Part shown: positions 26,841 to 35,008 of the stretch, piece by piece
Layout: every line of letters starts with the position of its first letter
Position numbering within the stretch: position 1 is the first letter of the stretch
Source: Ktedonobacter racemifer DSM 44963
Lineage (GTDB): Bacteria; Chloroflexota; Ktedonobacteria; Ktedonobacterales; Ktedonobacteraceae
Assembly: GCF_000178855.1 (NCBI RefSeq)
Contig: NZ_ADVG01000002.1
Span: 2,852,001 to 2,916,000 of the forward strand
Direction of reading: 5' to 3'
DNA: 64,000 nucleotides
The notes under the pieces: generated by a model
Seen by the model: the letters and a program-made list of their open reading frames with translations, nothing else
Databases searched by the model: none
Told to the model about the DNA's origin: nothing
Program-made: the position numbers and the translations under genes

Positions 26841-26904
26841 TGCCTCTCGGAAACCTGAGCGCGCTAGCGCTAGCCGCGAGAGTGGTGTTGGTTTTCGTAT
26901 AAGG
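26841..26904 (-). repeat. Structured dispersed repeat, copy R3
   Basis: Read on the minus strand this matches R1 and R2: CGAAAACCAACACCACT, then a GCTAGCGC region and CTCAGGTTTCCG. The outer stem and the AGCGC/GCGCT hairpin are kept. The second hairpin is weakened. It lies between nusG and rplK. Confidence 0.7.
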
Positions 26905-26979
26905 AGGTAGCCCCTCGTGGGCAGCTAAATCCAGCAGGCCGTTCATTCATAGGTAATTCTTGAGGAGTTGACATAGGTT

Positions 26980-27402
26980 ATGGCTAAGCGTATTAAAGCT
27001 GTCGTTCGCCTACAGATTCCAGCGGGCAAGGCAAACCCTGCGCCCCCAATTGGTACAGCGCTCGGTCCTCACGGCGTCAATATTATGATGTTCTGTAAGG
27101 AGTACAACTCGCGTACCCAGGATAAGGCTGGCATGATTATCCCAGCTGAAATCACCATTTATGAGGATCGCTCGTTTACATTCGTGATCAAGACTCCGCC
27201 TGTCTCCTATCTGCTGAAGAGTGCAGCAGGCGTCGAGAAAGGTTCCGCGGTCCCCAATAAGACCAAAAACGGCTCGATTACGCGTGAGAAGCTCCGCGAG
27301 ATCGCCGAGTTGAAGATGGTAGACCTTAACGTAAACAGTGTCGAGGCGGCCGAGCGCACCATTGAAGGTACCGCCCGCAGCATGGGTATCACCATCGGTT
27401 AG
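26980..27402 (+). CDS. rplK: Ribosomal protein uL11
   Basis: uL11 builds the GTPase-associated region of the large subunit with 23S rRNA and L10-L12. The 140-residue product has the diagnostic N-terminal LQIPAGKANPAPPIGTALG and the C-terminal RNA-binding phrase SVEAAERTIEGTARSMGI. The ATG at 26980 follows TTGAGGAGTTG. Length matches the family. Confidence 0.99.
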   Translation: MAKRIKAVVRLQIPAGKANPAPPIGTALGPHGVNIMMFCKEYNSRTQDKAGMIIPAEITIYEDRSFTFVIKTPPVSYLLKSAAGVEKGSAVPNKTKNGSITREKLREIAELKMVDLNVNSVEAAERTIEGTARSMGITIG

Positions 27403-27427
27403 TTCACGATTCACTACCCATCGTGTG

Positions 27428-27492
27428 CTTCTTATGCGGAAACCAACGCCACTGCCGTGGCTAGCGCTTCGCGCTCAGGTTTCCGAGAGGCA
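27428..27492 (+). repeat. Structured dispersed repeat, copy R2
   Basis: It is nearly identical to R1 at 14024. The outer CGGAAACC/GGTTTCCG stem, GCCAC-TGCC-GTGGC and AGCGC-TTC-GCGCT are all kept, and the two differences fall in hairpin loops. It lies between rplK and rplA. Confidence 0.78.
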
Positions 27493-27551
27493 GTCCTAAG
27501 CATTGGCCCGAAAGTCACTGCGGTTGTAGCCTCAAGGAGGGCTTAAAGAAT

Positions 27552-28262
27552 ATGGCAATCAAAAAGCATGGCAAGAAGTACTTGGAGGTCAGCAAGCTCC
27601 TGGAAGTGGAGAAGCTGTACGAGCCCAAGGAAGCTGTCGAACTCCTCAAGAAACTAAATTACGTTAAATTCGATCCAACCGTCGAGGTCCATATGAAGCT
27701 TGGCGTCGATCCCCGCCACGCTGATCAGATGGTTCGCGGCGTCGCGATGCTTCCCGCTGGCACCGGTAAAGAAGTCAAGGTGTTGGTTTTCGCCCAGGGC
27801 GAAAAAGTCAGTGAGGCCGAGACCGCTGGCGCGGATTTTGTTGGTCTCGATGACCTGATCAAGCAGATCGAGGGCGATTGGCTCGGCTTTGACGTCGCTA
27901 TCGCTACCCCCGATGTCATGGGTAAAGTTGGCCGTCTCGGTAAGAAACTTGGTCCCCGTGGCTTGATGCCCAGCCCAAAAGCTGGTACAATCACTTTTGA
28001 CCTCGCTAAGACGATCCGCGAAGTCAAAGCTGGCCGCGTAGAGTTCAAAGTCGACAAGACCGCGCTCCTGCACATCCCTGCTGGTAAGCTGTCGTTCAGC
28101 GAAGATTCGCTGATGTCGAACATTACATCGGTGATCGACGCGGTCGTGCGTGCCCGCCCATCTGGCGCGAAGGGCACCTATGTGAAGAGCGTAGTGCTTA
28201 CGTCGACGATGTCGCCCAGCATTCACCTGGATATCCCGACTGCCCTGGCACTCAAACCTTAA
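27552..28262 (+). CDS. rplA: Ribosomal protein uL1
   Basis: uL1 forms the mobile L1 stalk near the ribosomal E site. The 236-residue product has typical phrases such as FDPTVEVHMKLGVDPRHADQ, the GLMPSPKAGTIT segment near residue 142, and VKSVVLTSTMSPSIHLD at the end. The ATG at 27552 follows CAAGGAGGGC. It is also the classical autoregulator of the L11-L1 transcript in other bacteria; no obvious L1 site was checked here. Confidence 0.99.
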   Translation: MAIKKHGKKYLEVSKLLEVEKLYEPKEAVELLKKLNYVKFDPTVEVHMKLGVDPRHADQMVRGVAMLPAGTGKEVKVLVFAQGEKVSEAETAGADFVGLDDLIKQIEGDWLGFDVAIATPDVMGKVGRLGKKLGPRGLMPSPKAGTITFDLAKTIREVKAGRVEFKVDKTALLHIPAGKLSFSEDSLMSNITSVIDAVVRARPSGAKGTYVKSVVLTSTMSPSIHLDIPTALALKP

Positions 28263-28289
28263 CAGACAAAAAGATACTTCGCAACCGAA

Positions 28290-28460
28290 GACCGCAAGCA
28301 CACGTGCTGTGTTGAAATGATGCTCCTGGCATCGGCTTGCCGAGGATTGCGCGTCTCCATGACGATTCTCCATGCGTACTCGCTACGTGTGTGCCTGAAT
28401 CTCATGCCGAGAAATACGCGGCTCTCCTCGTGCCTTCGGTTGCATCCCGAAGGCTTTTTT
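28290..28460 (+). promoter_or_regulatory. Putative L10 leader with attenuator terminator
   Basis: The 270-base gap before rplJ holds several short pairing segments and ends in a conventional terminator (GCCTTCGG-n7-CCGAAGGC followed by six T at 28432-28460), about 70 bases before rplJ. This is the expected place of the ribosomal protein L10 leader, where L10-L12 binding controls transcription of rplJL. I infer the leader from position and terminator, not from a checked consensus. Confidence 0.65.
28432..28460 (+). terminator. Intrinsic terminator/attenuator upstream of rplJ
   Basis: An eight-base-pair stem with a seven-base loop is followed by TTTTTT. It lies inside the leader of rplJ rather than behind an operon, so it probably works as an attenuator. 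Confidence 0.85.
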
Positions 28461-28532
28461 CATGCCTCGCGCGAATATCTCGCAAGGCGCTTAAAAGATA
28501 AAACATTTTTTTAGGAAAGGAGGGAGAGCAAC

Positions 28533-29069
28533 ATGCCAACGCAAGCAAAGGCTCAGATGATCGAGGATTTAACCGTTAAGCTGGGTCGGGCGACGATTGC
28601 TATCCTGGTTCAAACTCAGGGTCTCTCGGTCAAAGACATGAACGATCTGCGTAAAAAGATGCGCGCCGCCAATGTCGAGTTCCAGATCGCGAAGAATACC
28701 CTGCTTCGTATCGCGAGCGAGCGCAACAACATGAATGAGCTCGATACGAGCATCTTCAATGGTCAGACCGCCATCGCTTTCGGTTTCGACGACGAGGTAG
28801 CAGCCGCTAAGGCCGTCATTGATTATACCGGCAATTCCAAGATTGTCGTCCTTAAGTCTGGCATCCTGGGTGGCCGCACGCTTTCTTCCGAGCAAGTTGA
28901 AGGCATCGGCAAGATCAGGGGTGGCAAAAAACAGACCAAGGCTGAGGTAGTGGGCACTATTCAGGGTCCGCTGTCCAATGTGTATGGCTTAATTAGCGCT
29001 CCCATGCGCGAACTGTGCTATGTCCTACAGGGTCGCGCTGATCAACTCGGTGGAGCTTCCGCCGAATAA
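28533..29069 (+). CDS. rplJ: Ribosomal protein uL10
   Basis: uL10 anchors the L7/L12 dimers at the stalk base. The 178-residue product begins MPTQAKAQMIEDLTVKL and shows the conserved MNDLRKKMRAANVEFQIAKN segment. The C-terminal helical tail (residues about 140-175) that binds L12 is shorter than in E. coli or similar. The ATG at 28533 follows AAAGGAGGGAGA. It precedes rplL by 48 bases. Confidence 0.98.
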   Translation: MPTQAKAQMIEDLTVKLGRATIAILVQTQGLSVKDMNDLRKKMRAANVEFQIAKNTLLRIASERNNMNELDTSIFNGQTAIAFGFDDEVAAAKAVIDYTGNSKIVVLKSGILGGRTLSSEQVEGIGKIRGGKKQTKAEVVGTIQGPLSNVYGLISAPMRELCYVLQGRADQLGGASAE

Positions 29070-29117
29070 AACTGTATATTCAATGCATATCTATGTGCAT
29101 ATCTAGGAGGAACGATC

Positions 29118-29495
29118 ATGTCCGTTGAGACAATTATTGCTGATATCGAAAAGTTGAATGTCCTTGAGCTCGTCGAGCTGAGCAAGACCCTTCAGGATAA
29201 GTGGGGCGTCAGTGCTGCTCCCGCCGCCGTGGCTGTTGCCGCTGCTCCTGCCGAGGCCGCTGCTGCTCCTGTTGTTGAAGAGAAGACTGAGTTCGACGCC
29301 GTCCTGACCGAGGTTGGCGCCAACAAGATTAACGTCATTAAGGTTGTCCGCGAGCTGACCGGCCTGGGTCTCAAAGAGGCGAAGGCTGTCGTCGACGAGG
29401 CTCCTAAGCCCGTTAAAGAGGCTGTCTCCAAGGAAGAGGCCGAGCGCATCGCCGCGAAGCTTACCGAGGTTGGCGCGAAAGTCACCATTAAGTAA
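29118..29495 (+). CDS. rplL: Ribosomal protein bL12 (L7/L12)
   Basis: bL12 recruits translational GTPases. The 125-residue product has an N-terminal dimerisation helix pair (IIADIEKLNVLELVELSKTL), an Ala/Pro-rich hinge (about 37-55) and the C-terminal domain with KTEFDAVLTEVGANKINVIK and GLGLKEAKAVVDEAPK. The ATG at 29118 follows TAGGAGGAAC. A stem-loop follows, and rpoB does not come next. Confidence 0.99.
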   Translation: MSVETIIADIEKLNVLELVELSKTLQDKWGVSAAPAAVAVAAAPAEAAAAPVVEEKTEFDAVLTEVGANKINVIKVVRELTGLGLKEAKAVVDEAPKPVKEAVSKEEAERIAAKLTEVGAKVTIK

Positions 29496-29840
29496 CTTAT
29501 AAGTGACTGTCCCCTTTGATACCGAAGCGAGACAGGGAAACGTAGAAGCTTCCCTGTCTCCTCTCCGACTTTGAAGGCGTGCTCTTAACCTTTCCAACCC
29601 TCCCGGTAAGGAGGTTCTGGCCCCATCTTGCTGGAAAAACCCTCTAGCTTGTATGTCTACACACGATCTTCCTGAACAGCTTTCGATACAATACACCTAT
29701 ACACAACACGAACAACAACGACACAACCCAAAAGCTGATCTGGAGGACGCCTTTCGTTGCGCCCTCCGGTGATCCATGTTATAATGCTGAAAGATCTTAC
29801 GTCTTTCCCAACTTTTCCTAGTAGGAGGTGAGTTAGAAGC
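29496..29840 (+). promoter_or_regulatory. rplL-rpsO gap with terminator and rpsO promoter
   Basis: The GAGACAGGGAA/TTCCCTGTCTC stem at 29529-29560 (10-base loop, pyrimidine-rich but no true U tract) probably ends the rplJL transcript. A sigma-A-like promoter, TTGCGC at 29757 and TATAAT at 29780-29785 with a 17-base spacer, precedes rpsO by about 55 bases. The rest shows no gene. Confidence 0.75.
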
Positions 29841-30110
29841 GTGGCTTTGACAGTTGAAGAGAAATCACAAATTATTGCTGATTCCCGCGTCCATGAGGCT
29901 GATACTGGTTCGCCCGAAGTTCAGGTAACTATCCTGACTTCTCGCATTCTGAGCTTGACTGAGCATCTCAAGGTGCATAAGCATGATGTCCATTCACGCC
30001 GCGGCCTGAGAATTATGGTCGGTCAGCGTCGGCGTTTGCTTGCATATCTGAGCAAGAAAAGTCCAGAACGCTATCGCGCCCTGATCGAAAAATTGGGCCT
30101 ACGCCGCTAA
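29841..30110 (+). CDS. rpsO: Ribosomal protein uS15
   Basis: uS15 is a primary binder of 16S rRNA in the small-subunit platform. The 89-residue product has the family hallmark DTGSPEVQVTILTSRI near residue 21 and the phrase HSRRGLRIMVGQRRRLLAYL. The start is GTG 29841 after TAGGAGGTGA. It lies upstream of pnp, the classical rpsO-pnp arrangement, though 514 bases apart. Confidence 0.99.
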   Translation: MALTVEEKSQIIADSRVHEADTGSPEVQVTILTSRILSLTEHLKVHKHDVHSRRGLRIMVGQRRRLLAYLSKKSPERYRALIEKLGLRR

Positions 30111-30624
30111 AACGGTATCGCGAAAGCCGTTGGGCTACAATTAATGCGGTCGGCGCAATCCTGGCGTACGCCTTTGCGTTCGCCCGACCGCTGCACCTTT
30201 CCCAAGGGTTCATAGGGATAGGGAGTGTCCCACAGATGTTGCTATTTCCACTGGGTAAGCAGGCATCTTATAAAAAGCTCCCGGTTGTGTTTGCGAGGTC
30301 GCTTTATACTCCTCAAGGTTGTTCGTGTGTCATTGGTGTTTACGAAGGAAGCTAGAGACGAAGGAACGAGCGAAGACGATAGGCAGAAGAGGGTTTTATT
30401 CTCCACACAGCAAGTAATAAATCAGCACGCAACGCACTGCTAGAGCGAAGACGATGTTTGGAAGCCAGTTGCAGCTATGTTTGCGAAAAAAAGGACATTT
30501 CAAAGAGCAGTGATCCGCACCCGGGTTATAACGAGAGATGGGCCGGCAAGACTTCAGACCCCTCCTGAGGAGCTTTAACACACTTTCGCGTTTTAGGTAT
30601 TAGGGTGCATTAGTCGGAGGAAAT
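30111..30624. other. rpsO-pnp intergenic region
   Basis: I see no supported gene in these 514 bases; a plus-strand frame at 30225-30443 has no family match or ribosome site. Short pairings such as GGCGTACGCC (near 30165) and CTCCTGAGGAG (near 30562) are present. In other bacteria the pnp leader is folded and cut by RNase III with PNPase autoregulation, and this long leader may serve that role, but I cannot identify the structure. Confidence 0.35.
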
Positions 30625-33075
30625 ATGATTCACCGTCAAGAAGCCGTTATCGGTGGCCGCGTCATGAGTATAGAGACCGGTCGCGTAGCGGAACAGAGTA
30701 GTGGCGCTGTACTTGTGCGATACGGCGACACCGTGATCCTGGCAACCGCGGTTGGCAGCGATGAACCCCGTGAAGGCATTGACTTTTTCCCGTTAACTGT
30801 AGATGTTGAAGAACGCATGTATGCTGCTGGTAAAATTCCCGGTGGCTTTATCAAGCGTGAAGGTCGCGCGACTGAGCATGCTATTCTCGCCAGCCGCCTT
30901 ACTGATCGCCCTCTTCGCCCTCTCTTCCCCAAAGGTTATCGCAACGACGTCCAGATCGTGATTACCGTCCTCTCCGTCGACCAGGAAAATGACCCCGATA
31001 TTATGGGTATTGTTGGCGCTTCTGCCGCTCTCTCCATCTCGGATGTCCCCTTCGCTGGCCCGGTTGGGGCCGTACGCGTTGGCTACGTCGATGACCAGTT
31101 TGTGATCAATCCCCCGGCTTCCGCGATGTCGCGCAGCAAGCTTGACCTGGCAATTGCCGGTACCGCTGACGCGATTATGATGGTTGAGGCTGGCGCCAAA
31201 GAGCTGCCCGAAGACATGATGCTGGAGGCTCTGCGTGTTGGTCACGAGGCCCTGCAAGATCTGGTGAAGATGCAGGAGAAGCTGGTCCAGGTCTGTGGAA
31301 AGCCCAAGCGCACCTTCGCGGCCCCTGTGCCCGATGCTGAGCTTCAGGGCAAGGTGGCGGAGTTCGTTCGCCCACGCTTCGAGGCCGCGGTCAATAATTC
31401 TGATAAAACGGCTCGCTCAGCCTCGCTCAGCCAGGTGCAGGATGAGCTGGTGACCGAACTGGGAACGCAGTATCCTGATCGCCTGAAGGAGATCATTGGC
31501 TTCTATGAGAAGGAGCTGAAGGCCTACGTTCGCAATACCATTCTGGATTCGGGTATACGTCCCGATGGTCGCGATACCAAGACCATCCGTAACATTACCT
31601 GCGAGGTTGGTCTCCTGCCCCGCACGCATGGCTCGGCGCTCTTCACCCGCGGTCAGACGCAGGTGCTCAGCGTGATAACGCTTGGCTCACCCGGAGAAGA
31701 GCAGGTGCTCGATGGACTGGGGACCAATGATAATAAGCGCTTCATGCACCACTACAACTTCCCGCCTTATTCCACTGGTGAGAGCAAGCCACTCCGTGGC
31801 CCTGGTCGTCGTGAGATTGGTCATGGTGCCCTGGCTGAGCGCGCGGTCTCGCCTGTCATTCCAACACAGGAAGAGTTCCCCTATACCATTCGTGCGGTCT
31901 CGGATATTCTCTCCTCCAATGGCTCAACCTCGATGGGTTCGGTATGTGGTACAACCCTTGCCTTGATGGAAGCGGGTGTTCCCATTCACGCGCCTGTGGC
32001 TGGCGTAGCCATGGGTCTGATTACCGGTGAGGGTGAGCGCGAAGGCAAGTGGGCGGTTCTCAGCGATATTCAGGGCATCGAGGATGCTCTGGGCGATATG
32101 GACTTTAAGGTCGCGGGTACCGCCGATGGTGTGACCGCCCTTCAGATGGATATCAAGGTCAAAGGTATCACCTATGATGTGATGGCCAAGGCGCTTGAAC
32201 AGGCACATGAAGGCCGTATGTTCATCATGGAGAAGATGCTGGACGCAATCGACGCTCCACGCGAGGAGCTCTCGATCTATGCACCGCGTATTCAGAGTAT
32301 TAAGATTAATTCTGATAAGATTGGTGCAGTCATCGGGCCGGGCGGCAAGATGATTCGTAAGATCCAGGATGAGAGTGGCGCCAAGATCGATATCGAGGAC
32401 GATGGAACCGTCAACATTGCTGCCACCTCTGGTGAGGCGATGCAGCGTGCGATGGATGCGGTTCGCGCCCTGACCGAAGAGGTCGAGGTTGGTCGCATCT
32501 ATACCGGTACGGTTCGCCGCCTGGTCGACTTTGGTTGCTTCGTCGAGATTCTGCCCGGGAAAGAGGGCCTGGTCCGCACATCGCAGCTTGCTGACTACCA
32601 GGTGATGCGCCCCGAAGATGTTGTCTCACTCGGCGATGAGATTACCGTCATGGTAATCGAGGTCGATGGTCAGGGACGCGTCAACCTCTCGCGTCGCGCG
32701 GCCCTGAGTGGCGAGATGCCCAGTCAGGCCGAGATTGAGAGTGAGCGCGGTGGTCGCGGTGGCCCGGGTCGCGGTGGCATGAGCCGTGGTGGCTATGGAG
32801 ATCGTCGTGAAGGCCCGCCTTCTGGTGGTCGCATGGGTGGCGGCTATGGAGATCGAGACCGTGGTGGCTACGGTGGTGGCGGCGGTCGAGGCTATGGAGA
32901 TCGAGACCGTGGTAGCTATGGTGGTGGCGGTGGCGGCGGTGATCGTGGCTTTGGCCAGCGCCGTCCCATGGGTGGTCCTGGTGGCAGTCGCCCAAGCGGC
33001 CCAGGTGGCCCAGGTGGTCCACCACGCCGCGATAACGGTGGCTTTGGTCCGCGTTCGACGGATCGCCGCTGGTAA
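30625..33075 (+). CDS. pnp: Polyribonucleotide nucleotidyltransferase (PNPase)
   Basis: PNPase degrades RNA 3'-5' by phosphorolysis. The 816-residue product contains two RNase PH domains with an alpha-helical domain between them (GRATEHAILASRLTDRPLRP near residue 80, GPGRREIGHGALAERA near 392). A KH domain follows (KIGAVIGPGGKMIRKIQ near 565), then an S1 domain (GRIYTGTVRRLVDFGCFVE near 625). The last 100 residues are an Arg/Gly-rich tail with two copies of YGDRDRG-YGGGGG, like an RGG RNA-binding or condensate-forming tail. PNPases normally end soon after S1, at about 700-730 residues. The ATG at 30625 follows GTCGGAGGAAAT. Confidence 0.98.
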   Translation: MIHRQEAVIGGRVMSIETGRVAEQSSGAVLVRYGDTVILATAVGSDEPREGIDFFPLTVDVEERMYAAGKIPGGFIKREGRATEHAILASRLTDRPLRPLFPKGYRNDVQIVITVLSVDQENDPDIMGIVGASAALSISDVPFAGPVGAVRVGYVDDQFVINPPASAMSRSKLDLAIAGTADAIMMVEAGAKELPEDMMLEALRVGHEALQDLVKMQEKLVQVCGKPKRTFAAPVPDAELQGKVAEFVRPRFEAAVNNSDKTARSASLSQVQDELVTELGTQYPDRLKEIIGFYEKELKAYVRNTILDSGIRPDGRDTKTIRNITCEVGLLPRTHGSALFTRGQTQVLSVITLGSPGEEQVLDGLGTNDNKRFMHHYNFPPYSTGESKPLRGPGRREIGHGALAERAVSPVIPTQEEFPYTIRAVSDILSSNGSTSMGSVCGTTLALMEAGVPIHAPVAGVAMGLITGEGEREGKWAVLSDIQGIEDALGDMDFKVAGTADGVTALQMDIKVKGITYDVMAKALEQAHEGRMFIMEKMLDAIDAPREELSIYAPRIQSIKINSDKIGAVIGPGGKMIRKIQDESGAKIDIEDDGTVNIAATSGEAMQRAMDAVRALTEEVEVGRIYTGTVRRLVDFGCFVEILPGKEGLVRTSQLADYQVMRPEDVVSLGDEITVMVIEVDGQGRVNLSRRAALSGEMPSQAEIESERGGRGGPGRGGMSRGGYGDRREGPPSGGRMGGGYGDRDRGGYGGGGGRGYGDRDRGSYGGGGGGGDRGFGQRRPMGGPGGSRPSGPGGPGGPPRRDNGGFGPRSTDRRW

Positions 33076-33094
33076 AACCTCAAATAAGCAGCAA

Positions 33095-33125
33095 CACTAT
33101 AGGCGACCTCGTGTCGCCTATAGTG
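33095..33125 (+). terminator. Hairpin after pnp
   Basis: A 13-bp perfect stem (CACTATAGGCGAC and its complement) with loop CTCGT is followed by CTCTT. It should end the pnp transcript. Confidence 0.8.
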
Positions 33126-33126
33126 C

Positions 33127-33285
33127 TCTTAACCACCACTGTGCACGCAAGGCAGCGAGAACGGGGTCCAGGGGCATTGTTCTTAACCCATCACTGTGCA
33201 CGCAAGGCAGCGAGAACGGGGTCCAGGGGCATTGTTCTTAATCCACCACTGTGCACGCAAGGCAGCGAGAACGGGGTCCAGGGGC
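33127..33285 (+). repeat. Tandem repeat, 55-bp period, three copies
   Basis: Three units start at 33127, 33182 and 33237. Each carries CACTGTGCACGCAAGGCAGC and the phrase GAACGGGGTCCAGGGGC. Units one and two are nearly identical, and the third runs into a hairpin cluster. It does not code for a supported protein. Confidence 0.9.
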
Positions 33286-33349
33286 GCTGCCCCTGGCGGG
33301 GTTTGGGGTGTCCCCAAACTTTCCTCCCCCCTGCCGCCGCAGGCGGCAG
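33278..33349 (+). repeat. Three-hairpin element, copy 1
   Basis: Three successive hairpins each have an 8-bp stem and a 3-base loop: CCAGGGGC-GCT-GCCCCTGG, GTTTGGGG-TGT-CCCCAAAC and CTGCCGCC-GCA-GGCGGCAG. A related element with the same order is at 39889-39969. It lies between pnp and the glycosylase gene. Confidence 0.85.
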
Positions 33350-33482
33350 AAACGACTTGCACATGGTAGTTTCTTGACCCTATTATGCATAATATAGTTG
33401 TGTAAAACACAAAAAATCTGTACAATATAGAGACATCTTAGGACCTCAACGCTAGTAACGATTAAAAAAGGGGTAATATGCC

Positions 33483-34124
33483 ATGTCGTCAGAGGAGATA
33501 CTGAGAGAGGTAGCCGTAGAGGTTTCTACCTGTTCGAAATGTAATCTCTGTAAGGGTAGAACGAGGGCTGTACCAGGCGAAGGTAGCACAAGTGCTAAGA
33601 TCCTTTTTATTGGTGAAGGCCCTGGTTACCACGAAGATCAGCAAGGACGTCCATTCGTGGGTCCTGCGGGACAATTCCTCGATGAACTCCTGGCGAGCAT
33701 AAATCTCAAACGCTCCGATGTTTTTATTACCAATGTCGTGAAATGTCGCCCTCCGCAGAACCGCGATCCCCAACCCGATGAGATTGCGGCCTGTAACAAT
33801 TATTTAGATCGCCAGATTGAGGCGCTGAAACCGCGCGTCATCGTGACTCTCGGACGCTTCTCAATGGCCAAGTTCTTTGGCAATGAGAAGATCAGTGTTA
33901 TTCATGGACGGGCGCGCAAAAAAGATGCAGGGTATATCTGTATCGCCATGTATCACCCGGCGGCGGGTCTCCACCAGGCCAGCCTGAAGGACGTGATTCG
34001 TGAAGATTTTAAGAAGATTCCCCTGGTAATGGCGGAGGCGGAACGCATGGCCGCGGCGGCTCCCAAAGTTGTCGTAGCACCCAAGAAAAACGAGGAACCA
34101 CCTCAGCAGTTATCTCTGTTCTAG
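33483..34124 (+). CDS. Family 4 uracil-DNA glycosylase with clamp-binding tail
   Basis: The 213-residue enzyme removes uracil from DNA. Four cysteines for a 4Fe-4S cluster fit the pattern CSKCNLCKG near residue 19 together with CRPPQNRDPQPDEIAAC near 85. The active-site phrases are FIGEGPGYHEDQQGRPFVGPAG (first part) near 42 and MYHPAA near 160. After a low-complexity Lys/Pro linker the protein ends in QQLSLF, a match to the beta-clamp-binding consensus QL-SL-F. This suggests recruitment to the replication clamp. Family 4 enzymes usually end near residue 200. The start ATG has no strong ribosome site. The stop is followed by a 316-base gap. Confidence 0.94.
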   Translation: MSSEEILREVAVEVSTCSKCNLCKGRTRAVPGEGSTSAKILFIGEGPGYHEDQQGRPFVGPAGQFLDELLASINLKRSDVFITNVVKCRPPQNRDPQPDEIAACNNYLDRQIEALKPRVIVTLGRFSMAKFFGNEKISVIHGRARKKDAGYICIAMYHPAAGLHQASLKDVIREDFKKIPLVMAEAERMAAAAPKVVVAPKKNEEPPQQLSLF

Positions 34125-34440
34125 TAATCTCCTCTACATCTCCCGACCAACAAGTCATGGAGGTGAGAGCAAGCAAGGGTAGTGGCAGGGCGTGTTGGAC
34201 CTCGTGCGCACCAGAGGCTATGAATCTGAAGGTGCGCACAGTATGGCTACTGATGACCAGGACCATCTCTGTTGTTGAGATTGGTTTACCTGTGCAAAAT
34301 AGTCTGAGAAGGTCATCCGTGTTGAGAGATGAGCCTGTCCCTTGTTGCAATGGAGTGGTGGGTTGGCATAGCGCTGATAGCTGTGCACGAAGTGGATGTG
34401 TGGATAAAGATTTGCTTTCACAATGGGAAAGGGAGATACT
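34125..34440. other. Gap between the glycosylase and L,D-transpeptidase genes
   Basis: No gene, terminator or known riboswitch could be recognised in these 316 bases. A c-di-AMP (ydaO) riboswitch was considered because it often precedes cell-wall genes, but its conserved core is not visible. Confidence 0.3.
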
Positions 34441-34959
34441 ATGCAAACAAGCTTTCAACGTTCCCTTTTACTAGGGGGACTTGCTTTATTCTGTCTGCTC
34501 AGTCTCATACTCGCGCCTCAGGCGCTACACCGTGTTTATGCCCAGGGCTATACTGATCAGACCACGCAAGGTAAGCGCATCGTCGTAAGCATCTCACAAC
34601 AGGAATTGACTGCTTACGAGGGCGATAAAGAGGTCTTTGATACACTGGTAACGACGGGTCGAAGCCAACTTCCGACCCCAACTGGCACCTTTCATGTGAT
34701 ACAAAAGCTCAGCCCAACGTGGTTCCATTCCCCCTGGCCAAAGAACTCAAAATACTACTACCCCCCAACCTATATCAATTATGCCCTCGCGTTCAAGGAT
34801 GGTGGCTTCTTCTTACATGACGCGACCTGGCGCTCCTCCTTTGGCCCCGGCACGACCGATGACAATCAGGGTTCACATGGCTGCGTAAGCATGAATCTGG
34901 AGTCCGCGAAATGGCTCTACGACTGGGCACCCGTGGGAACAACCGTGCAAATTGAATAA
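34441..34959 (+). CDS. Secreted L,D-transpeptidase (YkuD domain)
   Basis: The 172-residue product has a signal peptide (residues 1-29, LLLGGLALFCLLSLILA, then RVYAQ). A YkuD catalytic domain follows (RIVVSISQQELTAYEGD near 40). The catalytic motif is SHGCVSMNLESAKWLY near 143, with Cys as nucleophile. Such enzymes form 3-3 cross-links in peptidoglycan or attach proteins. The first conserved His is in FFLHDATW. ATG 34441 follows AAAGGGAGA and is preferred to ATG 34423. It lies near the class A PBP at 35654, on the other strand, consistent with a wall-synthesis neighbourhood. Confidence 0.93.
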   Translation: MQTSFQRSLLLGGLALFCLLSLILAPQALHRVYAQGYTDQTTQGKRIVVSISQQELTAYEGDKEVFDTLVTTGRSQLPTPTGTFHVIQKLSPTWFHSPWPKNSKYYYPPTYINYALAFKDGGFFLHDATWRSSFGPGTTDDNQGSHGCVSMNLESAKWLYDWAPVGTTVQIE

Positions 34960-34969
34960 TGGGTTTGTT

Positions 34970-35000
34970 TGTGATTTGCGGGCATTGCCCGCAAATCACA
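34970..35000. terminator. Hairpin between convergent genes
   Basis: A 14-bp perfect stem (TGTGATTTGCGGGC and complement) with loop ATT lies between the L,D-transpeptidase and the minus-strand gene at 35009. It is a probable bidirectional terminator of the long-palindrome class. Confidence 0.7.
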
Positions 35001-35008
35001 CAACCTTG

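Noticed and set aside
30225..30443. 72-residue frame in the rpsO-pnp gap
   Set aside because: It has no ribosome site or recognisable family and is probably pnp leader.
33127..33285. CRISPR-like array
   Set aside because: The 55-base units are contiguous copies without unique spacers, and no cas gene is nearby.
34125..34440. c-di-AMP riboswitch before the L,D-transpeptidase gene
   Set aside because: The expected conserved ydaO core sequences are not visible.
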